NCBI GenBank assembly: GCA_004295565.1
Contig: AP019416.1
Location: 1,550,001-1,614,000, forward strand
Direction of reading: 5' to 3'
From: Vreelandella olivaria
Lineage (GTDB): Bacteria > Pseudomonadota > Gammaproteobacteria > Pseudomonadales > Halomonadaceae
DNA: 64,000 bases
Under the pieces are notes generated by a model, which was not told the DNA's origin, searched no databases, and was given only the letters and a program-made list of their open reading frames with translations. This document shows, piece by piece, positions 39,641-49,961 of this stretch. The position numbers and the translations under genes are program-made. Position 1 is the stretch's first letter. The number at the start of each line of letters is the position of its first letter.

Positions 39641-40666
39641 ATGCAGAAGAAGCAGTTGGCGGTAGCGGTCGCAAGTCTGTTAAGTATCTCCTCGGTTCAA
39701 GCCGCAACGCTATATGATCAAGAAGGCACGAAGTTCGATATTTATGGGCGTATCGCAATGGGGATTGCGGGTGGTGGCCCTGAGCTTGATAGCGCTGGTA
39801 GTAAGGTCAGTGACGGAGCCGAATTTGTAGATGTATACTCCCGTCTAGGGTTTCGAATGAGCCATGTGGTCACTTCAGATCTAACGGCGTTAGGTCATTT
39901 GGAGTGGCGGTTTACAGGCGATGAGCGCAACACGGATCAGGGCTTCAATGAAATTCGACAAAGCTATATCGGCTTATCAAGTAAGCAGTACGGCACCTTA
40001 CTGGCAGGTAATTTTAATAGCATGTATGCCCAGTTTGTCTCACTGCCGTTTGATGTTTATCAAGACCGCGGGTTGCTATTTAAATCATCGGGTTTACAGT
40101 CTTGGGGTGATTCGATTGCTTACTTCACGCCTGAACTGGATGGTTTTACTTCTTTCCTACAAGTTAAGCACTACAGCGAGCGCGGATTAACGCCTGCTGA
40201 GCAAAGTGTGGATGGCTCTGATGTCGCGGCCCAAGGTGGTATTCGCTATCAGCAAGGCCCGTTCACGATAGGATTTGGTGCGGTGGAAAACGCAGTTCGT
40301 GGTGGCGGTAGTGGAAATGATGAAATGCTGTATGGCCTTATTGGCACATACGCGCTATCTGATCAGCTAACACTGCGATTAGGTATTGAAACCCAAGACA
40401 ACAGCGAGACCTACGGAAAGGGGTTCGAAACGGTCGGTTTAGGTGGTACCTATTCCGCAGGCCCCTGGGCGTTTACTGCAGATTACTACAACGTAGACCG
40501 TGACGATGGTGAAGAGAGCAATGCCTGGGCAACTGGTGGTTACTACAAGTTTTCCAGTGCATTCGATGTGTTCATCGAATTGGCTGATAGTGATTCACCA
40601 AGTTTGCAGAGTAGTGGCGGTATGCAGGACATGTTTTGGATAACCGGAGCGCGGTACCACTTCTGA
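39641..40666 (+). CDS. gram-negative general porin 2
   Basis: This is an intact 341-residue paralogue of the upstream porin. It has a signal peptide, then LYDQEGTKFDIYGRIAMG, and ends FWITGARYHF. The two share almost every beta-strand motif, for example EFVDVYSRLGFRMSH. This copy is visibly richer in A and T and has its own leader and terminator, which suggests separate regulation, perhaps by osmolarity. The upstream leader (about 39500-39640) is AT-rich and probably contains its promoter. Confidence 0.94.
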   Translation: MQKKQLAVAVASLLSISSVQAATLYDQEGTKFDIYGRIAMGIAGGGPELDSAGSKVSDGAEFVDVYSRLGFRMSHVVTSDLTALGHLEWRFTGDERNTDQGFNEIRQSYIGLSSKQYGTLLAGNFNSMYAQFVSLPFDVYQDRGLLFKSSGLQSWGDSIAYFTPELDGFTSFLQVKHYSERGLTPAEQSVDGSDVAAQGGIRYQQGPFTIGFGAVENAVRGGGSGNDEMLYGLIGTYALSDQLTLRLGIETQDNSETYGKGFETVGLGGTYSAGPWAFTADYYNVDRDDGEESNAWATGGYYKFSSAFDVFIELADSDSPSLQSSGGMQDMFWITGARYHF

Positions 40667-40700
40667 TAATATTATTTATCAAAGGCTTACGTGTTTATGA

Positions 40701-40735
40701 AAAGCCAACCATTTTCCAATGGTTGGCTTTTGTGT
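40701..40735 (+). terminator. terminator of porin 2
   Basis: A perfect 13-bp stem AAAGCCAACCATT / AATGGTTGGCTTT (40701-40713, 40718-40730) with a 4-base loop. Confidence 0.85.
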
Positions 40736-40859
40736 TATCAATGCTCTTCAACATCTAGTGAACGATGCCGGTAGGTTAATAAATTATAGATAACTATTCG
40801 CGTTGGAATTTTTCATAAAACCGATGAGGTTGTTTGTTTACGTACAAGGAATTCAGAAA

Positions 40860-42449
40860 ATGGAAGCCGTCTTAAAAGCATTTTACGAACAGCAGCCGAG
40901 TGCTAGCGTCCCTCAGGAGCGGGTGTCGTTTGGTACCTCCGGCCATCGTGGCCGTTCCATTGAGCGTACGTTTAATGCTTCGCATATTTATGCCATCACC
41001 CAGGCAGTGGTCGACTACCGGTGTGAGGCGGGCTATCAGGGGCCGCTGTTTTTAGGTTTTGATACCCACGCGCTTTCGCGCCCCGCCTGGGAGTGCGCGC
41101 TGCAGGTATTGGCTGTCAACAAGGTACCGGTGTTTGTCGAGAAAGATCACGGCTACACCGCGACGCCGCTGATCAGCCAGGCGATTCTGCACCACAATTA
41201 TCCCGACGATCAGGTGGCGCCCGATGTGGCGCTTGCGGATGGCTTAATCATCACACCTTCGCACAACCCCCCGGATGATGGCGGTATTAAGTATAACTCG
41301 CACCACGGCGGCCCTGCGGATACTGACGCCACCGGCTGGATTGAGTTGCGTGCAAACGCTTACCTGCTGCGCCAGTTAGAGGATGTGCACACCGTGCCGG
41401 TTGACGAGGCGATTGCTCACGCGCAGGAGTACGACTTCACAGCCCATTACGTCGCAAAGCTAGGTAGCGTGGTGGATATTGCGGCTATCCAAGACGCGGG
41501 TCTGGCTTTGGGTGCCGACCCAATGGGGGGACGGCGCTGCCGGTATGGCAAGCGATAGCGGCACACTATGATCTGAACCTTGATGTCGTAAATACCACGG
41601 TTGATACGGCGTTTGCGTTTATGCCGCCGGATCACGACGGTAAAATACGTATGGATTGCTCAAGCCCGGCGGCAATGGCTAACTTGCTCAAGATTAAAGA
41701 CCGCTTTGATATCGCTTTTGGCAACGACCCGGATGCTGACCGCCACGGTATAGTTGATGCTAATGGCCTGATGAATCCGAACCATTTTTTGGCTGTGTGC
41801 ATTGACTATCTGATTACACATCGCCCTGAATGGGCCGCGTCGCTGAAAATAGGCAAGACGCTGGTGACATCTTCAATGATCGATCGGGTCGTGGCTTCCC
41901 ATCAGCGCGAGCTGTATGAAGTACCTGTTGGCTTTAAGTGGTTTGTAGAAGGCCTGCATGAGGGCTGGCTCGCCTTTGGCGGCGAAGAGAGCGCTGGTGC
42001 AAGTTTGTTAACCCGCGACGGCAATGCGTATTCACCGATAAAGACGGCATAGTGCTGTGTTTGTTGGCAGCTGAAATTATGGCAGTCACCGGCAAAACGC
42101 CCAGCGAGTATTACCGCACGCTTACCGAGCGCTTTGGTGAGCCTTTTTACAAGCGTGTTGATACCGCCTGTTCACCCGAAGAGAAAGCGGCGTTTAAAAG
42201 CTGGGCGCTGAGAGCGTGACTGAGAAAACCCTGGCAGGTGACGCTATCACCGCTGTCTTGGTAGACGCGCCAGGCAATGGCGCTGCTATTGGCGGTATCA
42301 AAGTCACCACCGCAAACGGCTGGTTTGCCGCTCGGCCAAGTGGCACTGAATCGCTTTACAAAGTCTATGCAGAAAGCTTTAAAGGCGCTCAGCACTTGGA
42401 TGAATTGATCGAGAACGCCAAGGTATTGTTGGCTGGTGTACTGGCCTGA
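40860..42449 (+). CDS. pgm: phosphoglucomutase, alpha-D-glucose type (about three frame breaks)
   Basis: Pgm interconverts glucose 1- and 6-phosphate for glycogen, trehalose and envelope precursors. [10 protein letters not shown] opens the domain, and the phosphoserine loop is [16 protein letters not shown]. The metal loop is [10 protein letters not shown], the sugar loop GGEESAGAS, and the phosphate loop [14 protein letters not shown]. Breaks lie near 41525, 42040 and 42210. The start ATG 40860 follows AAGGA. An upstream in-frame TTG at 40803 would add a hydrophobic stretch that is not expected. The N-terminus is about 20 residues shorter than in E. coli. Confidence 0.92.
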
Positions 42450-42514
42450 ATGTTAGAGCGACGCTGGACGCCGGAGTTATTGCCAAGATTTGTGTATGGA
42501 GTTCAGGCGCAAAG

Positions 42515-43109
42515 CTAAATACAGATGAAGCCCGACGTAAGCCCCAATGCACCGCGAAAGCATCGCTCAGCGTTGCTAGGGTTTCCTCCTTTATTCCCAA
42601 TCCATTTCGGCAATGTAGGGGCTTGTTGGGTGCCCCAGTCGGAGGCGTACCAGCCTTTTTGTACGCATTGTTGAAAGCTTGACCACTCCCAGTCGCGAGG
42701 AGCGTTAGTCCAGCCGTGTTTTACGGGGTTGTAATGGATGTAATCCATATGGCTTTGCCAGTCGTGTTCATCACGGATGGCGTGTTCCCAGAAGCCTCGC
42801 TGCCATGCGTTATGGGTGCCGGGTGGGAAGAAGAATTCCTGTGAGGCGTATTTTTAATATCCCGCCATCGTGAAGAGTAGTCCGCGTCGCCTTCAGGCAG
42901 TCTCCATAGGCAGTGGAGGTGATCGGGGAGCAGTACGAACGCATCCATTACGAAGGGGCGTTCTTCTATAACTCTGCTGAAAGCATGCCCAAGGGCTTCA
43001 ATATTGAGACGATCTGCCAGAAGGGGTTGTCGTGCGTAGGTGACGACGGTAAAAAATAGCAGTCGCCAGGAACATGCGTGCGTCGATAGGTTGTCACCCG
43101 TGCCTCCAT
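42515..43109 (-). CDS. REP-associated tyrosine transposase, RAYT (two frame breaks)
   Basis: This is an IS200-like Y1 transposase domain of about 198 residues. The HUH motif is in LLPDHLHCLWRLP (HLH). The N-terminal TYRRTHVPGDCYF/FTVVTYARQPLL and the terminal MDYIHYNPVKHGWTNAPRDW (with Tyr) are RAYT hallmarks. One T is missing near 43055, which sets the start at ATG 43109, and one A near 42858. RAYTs are single-copy domesticated transposases linked with the spread of REP palindromes. The 3' end of the gene itself encodes a palindrome-like stretch (SNAERCFRGALGLTSGF). Confidence 0.87.
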
Positions 43110-43644
43110 GCAAAAATTGGGTTAAAGAGGCTCATTGTAGCGCATCGTTATTAGGGCCTACGACTTACTTAGGGTGTCTAGATTGGCTAAGTGTGACGGT
43201 GCGAAATGATTTCCTCCCTTTACACTGGATAATGCACCCATTGGGCATTGCTGTGTCTTCCTGGTTATTTTAAATATCTATTCCACCATCTTTATATCTA
43301 GAAAAGCTTCACAATATTATGTCCCCAGGGCGGTGTGCGGGAATGACCACGCTGTAGAGAAAATTGGAATCGTTATGTCTAACTCTCATGTGGGACGCAG
43401 GGACGCTTCGGCTCCTTCTCCTGAACATTATTTTGCCATAAAGAAGGTTGCAGTGAGGTAAGATGGTGAGTACCCACTATCTTTTCTACCCGCAGCAAGC
43501 ATCTGTATGTTAAAAAAATGCCTTAAGTTTGATTCATTCAACGCGCATGTTTGCTACTTTTTGGTAAGTTTGGTAGCCCTTTGTTTCATTGATCCTACTC
43601 AGCAGATCCTGGAGTTAAGTAAAGTATGCATAAAAGGATAATCG
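43110..43644. other. intergenic region between RAYT and diguanylate cyclase
   Basis: About 535 bases without a credible gene on either strand. The final 30 bases hold the AAGGA ribosome site for the GTG start of the cyclase. I see no repeat shared with other parts of the window. Confidence 0.4.
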
Positions 43645-45662
43645 GTGCGCTTTGCCCATCTGCTAAAAAAGCTATTTTCTTTCAGTTCGTTAAAGGGCCG
43701 GCTTCTGCTGGGGCTCTCCTTTACCTTGCTGTTGCTGATCGCGTTGGTGCTGGGCATGGCGTGGCAAGTCGGTAAGACCATGGTGCAGGAGACGAATATG
43801 TCACACCTGCGTTATGAAGCCACCTTGCTCGCCGATGAGGTCACTCAACAAATCGATATGCGCATTGAGGCGCTAGAGCGTTTAAGCAAAATGATAGGTC
43901 CCACTGATGATGCGAGCTGGATCAGCCACCAGCTGCGACAGAACGATAGCCTCATGGCATGGTTCGAGGGGATTGTGGTGGCCAACCGCGATGGAAGGAT
44001 TATTGCCGACTGGCCCGCTATCGTCGGCAGGGTAGGGCTCGAAACTGCTGAGTTTGAGTATTTTCGTATGTTGCGCGGTATTCGCCGCCCCTATGTTAGC
44101 GAACCTTTCGTAGGCCGGGCGAGCGGCATGCCGATGGTGTTGGTGGGGTGCCGCGTTTCACCGAGCAAGGCGATTTCGATGGCTTTATTGGGGGCGTTCT
44201 TAGCTTGGATTCTGGTGGGATATTTAGCCGTTTAGCCAAGGTGCGTTTGGGCGAAAAAGGCTATGCAGGCATAGCGACGTCCTCTGGGAAAGTTTTATAC
44301 CACCCTAATAGTTCATTGATTAATGCTGATGTGCCCAGTAAGGAATTTAACCCCTGGTTGGACTTGGCGCTGGATGGCTGGGAGGGGGGATGCCGTAGGT
44401 CAACTTGTGCAAGGGGAGATGGCGCTTCAATCCTACTCACAGGTCTGGTCTGCCGGTTGGGTCGTTGGTCTTTACTTGCCCATCTCTCAAGCGCAACTTC
44501 CGTTAGCTGATTTTATTAGGCAGCTATGGTGGGCCTGGGTTGTGCTGGTGTTACTCATTTTTCCGCTGCTTTGGTGGATGCTGGGGCGTGTGCTGTCACC
44601 CTTAAGGCATTTGGAAAAACAGATTGGTGAGGTGGGGTTAGGGCATCGTGAGAGCGTTAGCCTGGCGACTAAGATGCAAGAGTTGCAGCAAGTGGCGAGC
44701 ACCTTTAACCGTGTGGAAGATGAACGGCAACTGCTGCTTGGCAACCTCCAAGAGCGCGAGGCGTTTCTTGACTCGGTGCTCAATGCGGCGCCTCAGGGCA
44801 TGTTTGTCGCCAATATGAAGGGCAACATTACCTATATGAACCCCGCGCTACTGGAGATGCTGGGAATATCCACTGACGTACCCATGAAAACATGGCTTAC
44901 GCAGGTTCATACTGACGATCTCGAGGGTGCCAAGGATATGTGGCTGCATAGCCTGCAAACCGGCAGCGATTTTGTCCGTCAGTTGCGCTTTTACGCAGTG
45001 ATAATGAGCTTTGTGGCTGGATATTCATGCCCGTGTGGTTATGCTCTCCCAGGACGGCCATACCCTCGGTTTAGTGGGGGTTGTTAAAGATATTACCGAG
45101 CGCCGTCAGCAGGAAGCCATTCAGCGCTGGGAGGCGGAGCACGACCCATTAACCGGTCTGTTGAATCGCCGAGGCTTTGAGCGCCGTCTGGAAGAGGCGT
45201 TTGCCGACTTCAAAAACCAGCACGCCTTCCGCTCTTCTGCTGTTTGATTTGGATCACTTCAAGCCCATCAATGACGAAGGTGGCCACGCCCTAGGCGACG
45301 AAATGTTGCGCCGCATTGCCCAGGTGGTTGCCTGGGAAGTACGCCGTAGTGACCATGTGGCGCGCCAGGGGGGCGACGAGTTTGGCGTGCTGCTGCCCAG
45401 CTGTACGTTGGCTCAGGCAAGGAGAATCGCTGAGTCACTGCGACAGTCGGTCAGTGAAATCTCCGTCACCCATGCAGGCAAAGAGTATATGGTCACTTTA
45501 AGTATTGGTGTGACTACCTTTGATGATACTGATACCAGCGTGGAGGATGTTTTGGCGCGTGCCGATGCCGGCAGTTACAAAGCCAAGGAGCACGGGCGTG
45601 ATGGGGTGGTGGTGAATATGCCCAATGATGATGTCATGGAGCTCTTTGATCAGCCCAAATAA
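43645..45662 (+). CDS. membrane diguanylate cyclase with sensor and PAS domains (about four frame breaks)
   Basis: This is a signal protein of about 673 residues that would make cyclic di-GMP. An N-terminal membrane helix (about residues 18-42) is followed by a periplasmic Cache-like region ending near 44500. A second helix (WWAWVVLVLLIFPLLWWML), a HAMP-like linker, a PAS domain (FLDSVLNAAPQGMFVANMKG) and a GGDEF domain come next. The active-site motif is intact (ARQGGDEFGVL). Breaks lie near 44150, 44390, 45000 and 45235. The start is GTG 43645 with AAGGA seven bases upstream. Confidence 0.87.
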
Positions 45663-45778
45663 TCTCTGGTAAGTGTATGTTCTGCTCTACACATCAGGCA
45701 CCACTTGCCAGTCGACAAATACTGCCCGGCAGTACAGTATAAGCAGGTGCTAAATTTAAGGCTGACCGAGATACCGTT

Positions 45779-46725
45779 GTGAACCTACTTGAACTGTTTG
45801 CCCGCACGCTTGATGTCACCCTGCCTGTTTTCGCGATGGTATTTGTTGGCCTGGGGCTTAAGCGCTTGAAATGGATCGATAGCGCTTTCGTCTCGACCGC
45901 CTCAGCACTGGTATTTAGAGCAACGCTCCCCACCTTGATTTTCCTCAGTTTGATAAAAGCCGACTTAAGCGTTGCTCTGGACGTTTCACTGATGGTGTTT
46001 TTGGCGCGGCAACGCTCGGCCAGTTTTTGCTCAGTTGGGCATGGGCGCACTACCGAGTGGCCCGCCAGGATCGCGGTATTTACGTTCAAGGCGCGTTTCG
46101 CGGTAATTGTGGTGTAGTGGGCTTGGCACTAGCGGCGGGTATGTACGGTAACTATGGCCTTTCAGCGGGTAGTCTTCTGTTGGGCGTGGTGATTGTGATG
46201 TACAACGCGTTCTCGGTTGTCGTGCTGGCATTCTACCAACCCGGCCAATCCACTGATTGGCGCAGCCTACTCAAACATGTGGCCACCAATCCGCTGATCA
46301 TCTCGGTGTTTGCGGCACTACCTTTTACTGCGCTTTCGATCCCTTTGCCCTCCTGGGTGATTACCTCCGGCGACTATTTTGCCTCGTTAACACTGCCGCT
46401 GGCGCTGATTTGTATTGGCGCGACGCTCTCCGTTTCGAGCATGCGCGACAGCAGCCAAGTAGCACTCGGCGCTAGCCTGATGAAGATGGTCACGCTCCCG
46501 ATACTCTCCACGTTCGCAGCCTGGATGATGGGCTTTTCAGGCGAACAGTTGGGTTTGTTGTTCCTGTTTTTCGCCAGCCCCACCGCCGCCGCCAGCTTTG
46601 TGATGGTGAAAGCGATAGGCGGCAATGTGTCATTAGCCGCCAATATCATCGCCATCACCACGCTGATGGCGAGCATCACCGTTACGCTAGGCATCTTCGC
46701 GCTGCGTTTACTCGGCTGGATATAG
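45779..46725 (+). CDS. AEC family transporter (one frame break)
   Basis: This is an auxin-efflux-carrier-type permease of about 315 residues with ten predicted helices. It has the N-terminal LPVFAMVFVGLGLKRL helix, the GNCGVVGLALAAGMYG motif and the C-terminal FFASPTAAASFVMVKAIGGN motif that is characteristic of the family. A T is missing in the run near 46000 (expected SLMVFFGAATLGQFLL). The start is GTG 45779. Substrates of bacterial members are usually small carboxylates; none can be assigned here. Confidence 0.9.
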
Positions 46726-46758
46726 CGCTGAATAGCTCTGCTAAATAGCCCAACGCGG

Positions 46759-46788
46759 TTGGCCCTCCCTAAGTCGACGCGTTATACT
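46759..46788 (+). promoter_or_regulatory. promoter of tRNA-Arg
   Basis: TTGGCC (46759-46764) and TATACT (46783-46788) are separated by 18 bases. A GC-rich discriminator (ACGCGCCCGC) follows, typical of stringently controlled stable-RNA promoters. The tRNA begins 28 bases further. Confidence 0.6.
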
Positions 46789-46816
46789 ACGCGCCCGCTA
46801 GTTTTAGACCACGTTT

Positions 46817-46893
46817 GTCCCTGTAGCTCAGTAGGATAGAGCAGCCGCCTCCTAAGCGGCAGGTCGCAGGTTCGACTCCTGCCAGGGACGCCA
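46817..46893 (+). tRNA. tRNA-Arg (anticodon CCT)
   Basis: This is a 77-base cloverleaf with encoded CCA. The acceptor stem is GTCCCTG / CAGGGAC. The anticodon stem is GCCGC / GCGGC around the loop CTCCTAA, and the T arm is GCAGG-TTCGACT-CCTGC. The 3' end is the probable attachment site of the integrase gene that begins 164 bases downstream; tRNA genes are favoured by this integrase type. Confidence 0.96.
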
Positions 46894-47007
46894 ACGGGCT
46901 ATCTTGAGAAGTCCTGACAAGGCCAAAATAAAGTCTAACACTCTGAAATACTTTATTTTTTACCCCTCACAGTTCCTTAGCGTTCCTTCCAAAGCCAGCC
47001 GCAAAGT

Positions 47008-47054
47008 GGTATACAGTAGGGTATAGACCCCTATTCGAGGATTCTCGGTATACC
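47008..47054 (+). promoter_or_regulatory. three GGTATA motifs upstream of integrase
   Basis: GGTATAC (47008-47014), GGTATAG (47020-47026) and GGTATACC (47047-47054) lie in the 50 bases before the integrase ATG. The last is only four bases from the start codon. They are candidate binding sites for AlpA or for the integrase itself in autoregulation or excision. Confidence 0.35.
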
Positions 47055-47057
47055 CTC

Positions 47058-48251
47058 ATGGCGCTAACTACCCGTCAGATAAACGCAACTAAGCCAGGCA
47101 CGAAAATTGTTACCCTCTCCGATGGCATGGGATTAGAACTTAGGATCACAACCAACGGCAGCCGTGGGTGGCGTTTGCGCTACACCCGCCCCAACGGTAA
47201 GCGCAACATGATCAGCCTGGGCAAATACCCCGAAGTGACTCTTGCAGAAGCGCGAGAGAAGCGAACCGACTTAAGACGGTTAATTGCTAAGGGTATTGAT
47301 CCTGTAGAGCATAAACAGAACGAAAAGCGCGCTCTAAAGTACGCGTCAGAGAACACTTTCAAAGTGTTGGCGATGGAATGGCATGCCGCCATGGTGCCGC
47401 GCTGGAAAGAAGACTCTAAACGTGTCAACGACAGCAGACGTGTGCTTGAAATGTACGTGTTTCCGAAGGTTGGAGACCGCGCTATTGAGAGCATTTTACC
47501 GCTGGAGTGGTTGGATATCCTGCGCACGCTAGAGGATGCAGGCAAATTCGAGCAGAGGCGCCGCCTGCACGCCTTTTGTCGTGACATCTACCGCTTTGCC
47601 ATCATTACGGGTAGAGCCAGCTACAACCCCCTTACTGACCTTCAAACGGCGCTCAAGCCCTACAAGCGGGGTAGCTTCCACCATCTCCCGCAAAGTGAGC
47701 TACCGCAGCTTGTGCGCGATATTGAGGCGTACGATAAAAGCCCCATGGTGCGCATTGGCCTAAAGCTACTGCTACTGACAGCCGTTCGCCCTGGTGAGCT
47801 GCGCAGGGCAGAGTGGGCTGAGTTCGATCTAAATGCAGCCGTTTGGAAGATCCCCGCCGAGCGCATGAAGATGGGCAGGGCGCACCAAGTTCCATTGCCT
47901 AGCCAGGCATTAAGTGAGCTGCGTTATCTTCACAAGCTGACAGCTCCCTTCAAATTGCTATTTCCTGGCCGTAATGACCCACGAAAACCAATTTCCGATG
48001 CCGCTTTTGGCATGGCTCTAAAGCGTATGGGTTATGAGGGCAGGCACGTTCCCCACGGCACCCGCCATGTGGTGGCCACCGGCTTAAAAGAGCTGGGCTA
48101 CCCCAGAGAATGGATAGAGCTACAGCTATCGCACAAGCTGCCAGGGATCGAAGGCGTTTACACCCATGCCCAGCACATGGCACCGGATCAGCGACCCGCC
48201 ATGATGCAGTTTTGGGCGAACTACCTAGATAACATTAGCGCCGAGGTTTAA
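47058..48251 (+). CDS. int: tyrosine-type site-specific integrase, P4 family
   Basis: This is an intact 397-residue recombinase. The N-terminal arm-binding domain (DUF4102-like) reads LTTRQINATKPGTKIVTLSDGMGLELRI, followed by GKRNMISLGKYPEVTLAEAR. The catalytic domain has Arg in TAVRPGELRRAEW, the HxxR box in PHGTRHVVATGL, His in LQLSHK and the nucleophile Tyr in GVYTHAQH. It presumably inserts the island into the adjacent tRNA-Arg gene. It is followed without a gap by the zinc-finger fusion gene. Confidence 0.95.
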   Translation: MALTTRQINATKPGTKIVTLSDGMGLELRITTNGSRGWRLRYTRPNGKRNMISLGKYPEVTLAEAREKRTDLRRLIAKGIDPVEHKQNEKRALKYASENTFKVLAMEWHAAMVPRWKEDSKRVNDSRRVLEMYVFPKVGDRAIESILPLEWLDILRTLEDAGKFEQRRRLHAFCRDIYRFAIITGRASYNPLTDLQTALKPYKRGSFHHLPQSELPQLVRDIEAYDKSPMVRIGLKLLLLTAVRPGELRRAEWAEFDLNAAVWKIPAERMKMGRAHQVPLPSQALSELRYLHKLTAPFKLLFPGRNDPRKPISDAAFGMALKRMGYEGRHVPHGTRHVVATGLKELGYPREWIELQLSHKLPGIEGVYTHAQHMAPDQRPAMMQFWANYLDNISAEV

Positions 48252-49045
48252 ATGCGACTCAAGTTACCTGTCAAATGCCCCTATTGCAGATCGGAATCCC
48301 GTATCAGATCTAGTCGAAAAATGACTGAGGGTTTTTATGTCACCTATCGGGAATGTAAAAACGCAAAGTGCGACGCTAAGTTCAAAATGAACGAGACCAT
48401 GGAAAGCACCACAATCGATGATGTGGTGGAAAAATTCGGTTTAACGCGATTGAGCCCTGATGCATGTGCGCTAGTGATCCTGGAGCAGCAGCAGGCGGAT
48501 AAGTACTACCCGTATCATAGAAAGCGCAATAACAATGATGCCGAACAAAACATGGCTCAACTGCTTAACGCGTGGCGAGAGCACGCGCTGCCCATTCTAC
48601 ATGTGCGCCACATCTCTACTGATCCAGAATCACCATACTCTCCCGGCCATCCTGGTGTGCTTTTTTAAGCCTGGCTTTGAACCTCTTACTAACGAGCAGA
48701 TTTTCGATAAAAGCATCCCGGATGCGTTTTTACGCTCCAGTATCGAGGATTGGCTGTTAAAAGATCCATTCACCAACTCGTGGTAGTGGGATCGACCAGT
48801 GAGGGAGCGGTAGAGGCTTCAGTAAGAAGCGCTTCCAATCTAGGTTTTAAAGTCTGGGTACCTGATGATGCGTGCTATACCTTCGAAAAAACGGTTATCA
48901 CTTTGAGATGATTAGCCCTGAATGGGTTCATGTGCATGCGATGACGAACCTCCATCAAGGTGAATCTACAGTCGTGGATACCAAGCTGGTTCTTCATGCG
49001 CTCGAGCAGGCCACTGCTACCAAGAGCGGGGTAGTAAAAGGTTAG
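48252..49045 (+). CDS. Ogr/Delta-like zinc finger fused to a degenerate isochorismatase domain (three frame breaks)
   Basis: The product is about 264 residues. The N-terminus is an Ogr/Delta-type zinc ribbon (KCPYC at residues 8-12 and CKNAKC at 35-40). From about residue 70 the sequence follows the isochorismatase/cysteine-hydrolase fold: ALVILEQQQ, RNNNDAEQNMAQLLNAW, LPILHVRHIS, DKSIPDAF, then VVVGSTSEGAVEASVRSASN and MTNLHQGESTVV. The catalytic Asp is replaced by Glu (about 78). The Lys (about 153) is kept, and the Cys is Ala (about 186), so catalysis is unlikely. Breaks lie near 48660, 48763 and 48895. It begins one base after the integrase stop. Confidence 0.75.
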
Positions 49046-49344
49046 CGTCGCCATTGAGATAGGTCAGCCGCTGGTGTCTACGTGTTGTAAGAACGTCAGT
49101 TTTTACAACAGATTAATCAGTGGTGATCTATCGCTTAAGTGACTGAATTTATAGGCATTAAAAAATACCCCTCCTTTCTAGCGCAATGTGCTGCGGATTC
49201 AACAGATCATGCAGCACATTTCTTTGTATATATATACAGTATTACAACAGCCGTTTCTGGCCGTCTCGCCTAATCCTCGTCAAGCTGGTGGTGTCTTGAG
49301 CGCAACGCTTGCTACGTCACCCATTAGCTTGAGGAAGTTACCAC
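49046..49344. other. intergenic region of the island
   Basis: About 300 bases with no supported gene. One hairpin is visible: TGTTGTAA (49083-49090) pairs with TTACAACA (49103-49110). A Shine-Dalgarno-like GAGGAAG ends the region. Confidence 0.4.
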
Positions 49345-49473
49345 ATGACACACCACACAAAGACCTTTCGACTCGCAGGATTACCTCTTTCGGTTGCTCT
49401 TGATCCTTATGCATCTGATATGCCGTTGTGCCGGGATCTTGGCACAACGCCTACCAGTGGTGTGCCTTACTGA
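49345..49473 (+). CDS. small ORF upstream of alpA, unknown
   Basis: This is a 42-residue frame from ATG 49345, preceded by GAGGAAG at good spacing. It reads MTHHTKTFRLAGLPLSVALD and ends SGVPY. I do not recognise it. The position between the zinc-finger fusion and alpA, with a plausible ribosome site, is the only support. Confidence 0.35.
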   Translation: MTHHTKTFRLAGLPLSVALDPYASDMPLCRDLGTTPTSGVPY

Positions 49474-49539
49474 TAATCGTCAAGCTTCATAGGGCCATTA
49501 AGGCACTTGGCCGGAACGAGACCGCGAGGACATAAACCC

Positions 49540-49842
49540 ATGACCGACACCACACACCAACCCAACTTCAAGACCGTGAACCAGATCCCGCTAGGCAATC
49601 GCCTGTTGCGCCGTAAAGACGTGGAGCAGAAAACCGGAAAGAGCCGTTCGGCCATTTATGAAGGTATTCGCCAGGGCACGTTTCCGGCCCCGGTGCCTAT
49701 CGGTGGCAAAAGCGTTGCTTGGCTGGAAGAGGAGGTGGATAGCTGGATTGCCCACTGCCTGGAAGCGCGCAAACGTCAACGCCTGGAAAACTGCCCCACA
49801 CCGCTACGCATGACCACTCAACCGCAGGAGCAACGCGCATGA
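49540..49842 (+). CDS. AlpA family regulator/excisionase-like protein
   Basis: This is a 100-residue protein from ATG 49540. The central helix-turn-helix LLRRKDVEQKTGKSRSAIYEGI followed by GTFPAPVPIGGKSVAWLEEEVDSWI is diagnostic of AlpA (prophage CP4-57 regulator) proteins. They activate integrase or excision functions in satellites. An in-frame upstream start at 49507 is less likely. The stop overlaps the next small gene (ATGA). Confidence 0.88.
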   Translation: MTDTTHQPNFKTVNQIPLGNRLLRRKDVEQKTGKSRSAIYEGIRQGTFPAPVPIGGKSVAWLEEEVDSWIAHCLEARKRQRLENCPTPLRMTTQPQEQRA

Positions 49843-49961
49843 ACCAGTTTGAAGTCACGATCAACGGCACCACGCTAAAGCTGACTGCTGAGGACTTGGC
49901 GGCCATGTCTACCGCCATGATGGACGCAATGCGTACCCCCAGCGAGAAAAACCTTTCGTAG
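49839..49961 (+). CDS. small ORF coupled to alpA, unknown
   Basis: This is a 40-residue frame (MNQFEVTINGTTLKLTAEDL ... SEKNLS) starting within the alpA stop codon. Its codon pattern resembles the neighbouring genes. The function is unknown. Confidence 0.5.
   Translation: MNQFEVTINGTTLKLTAEDLAAMSTAMMDAMRTPSEKNLS

Noticed and set aside
49188-49403. 71-residue frame upstream of alpA
   Set aside because: It overlaps the better-placed 49345 small ORF in another frame and has no ribosome site.
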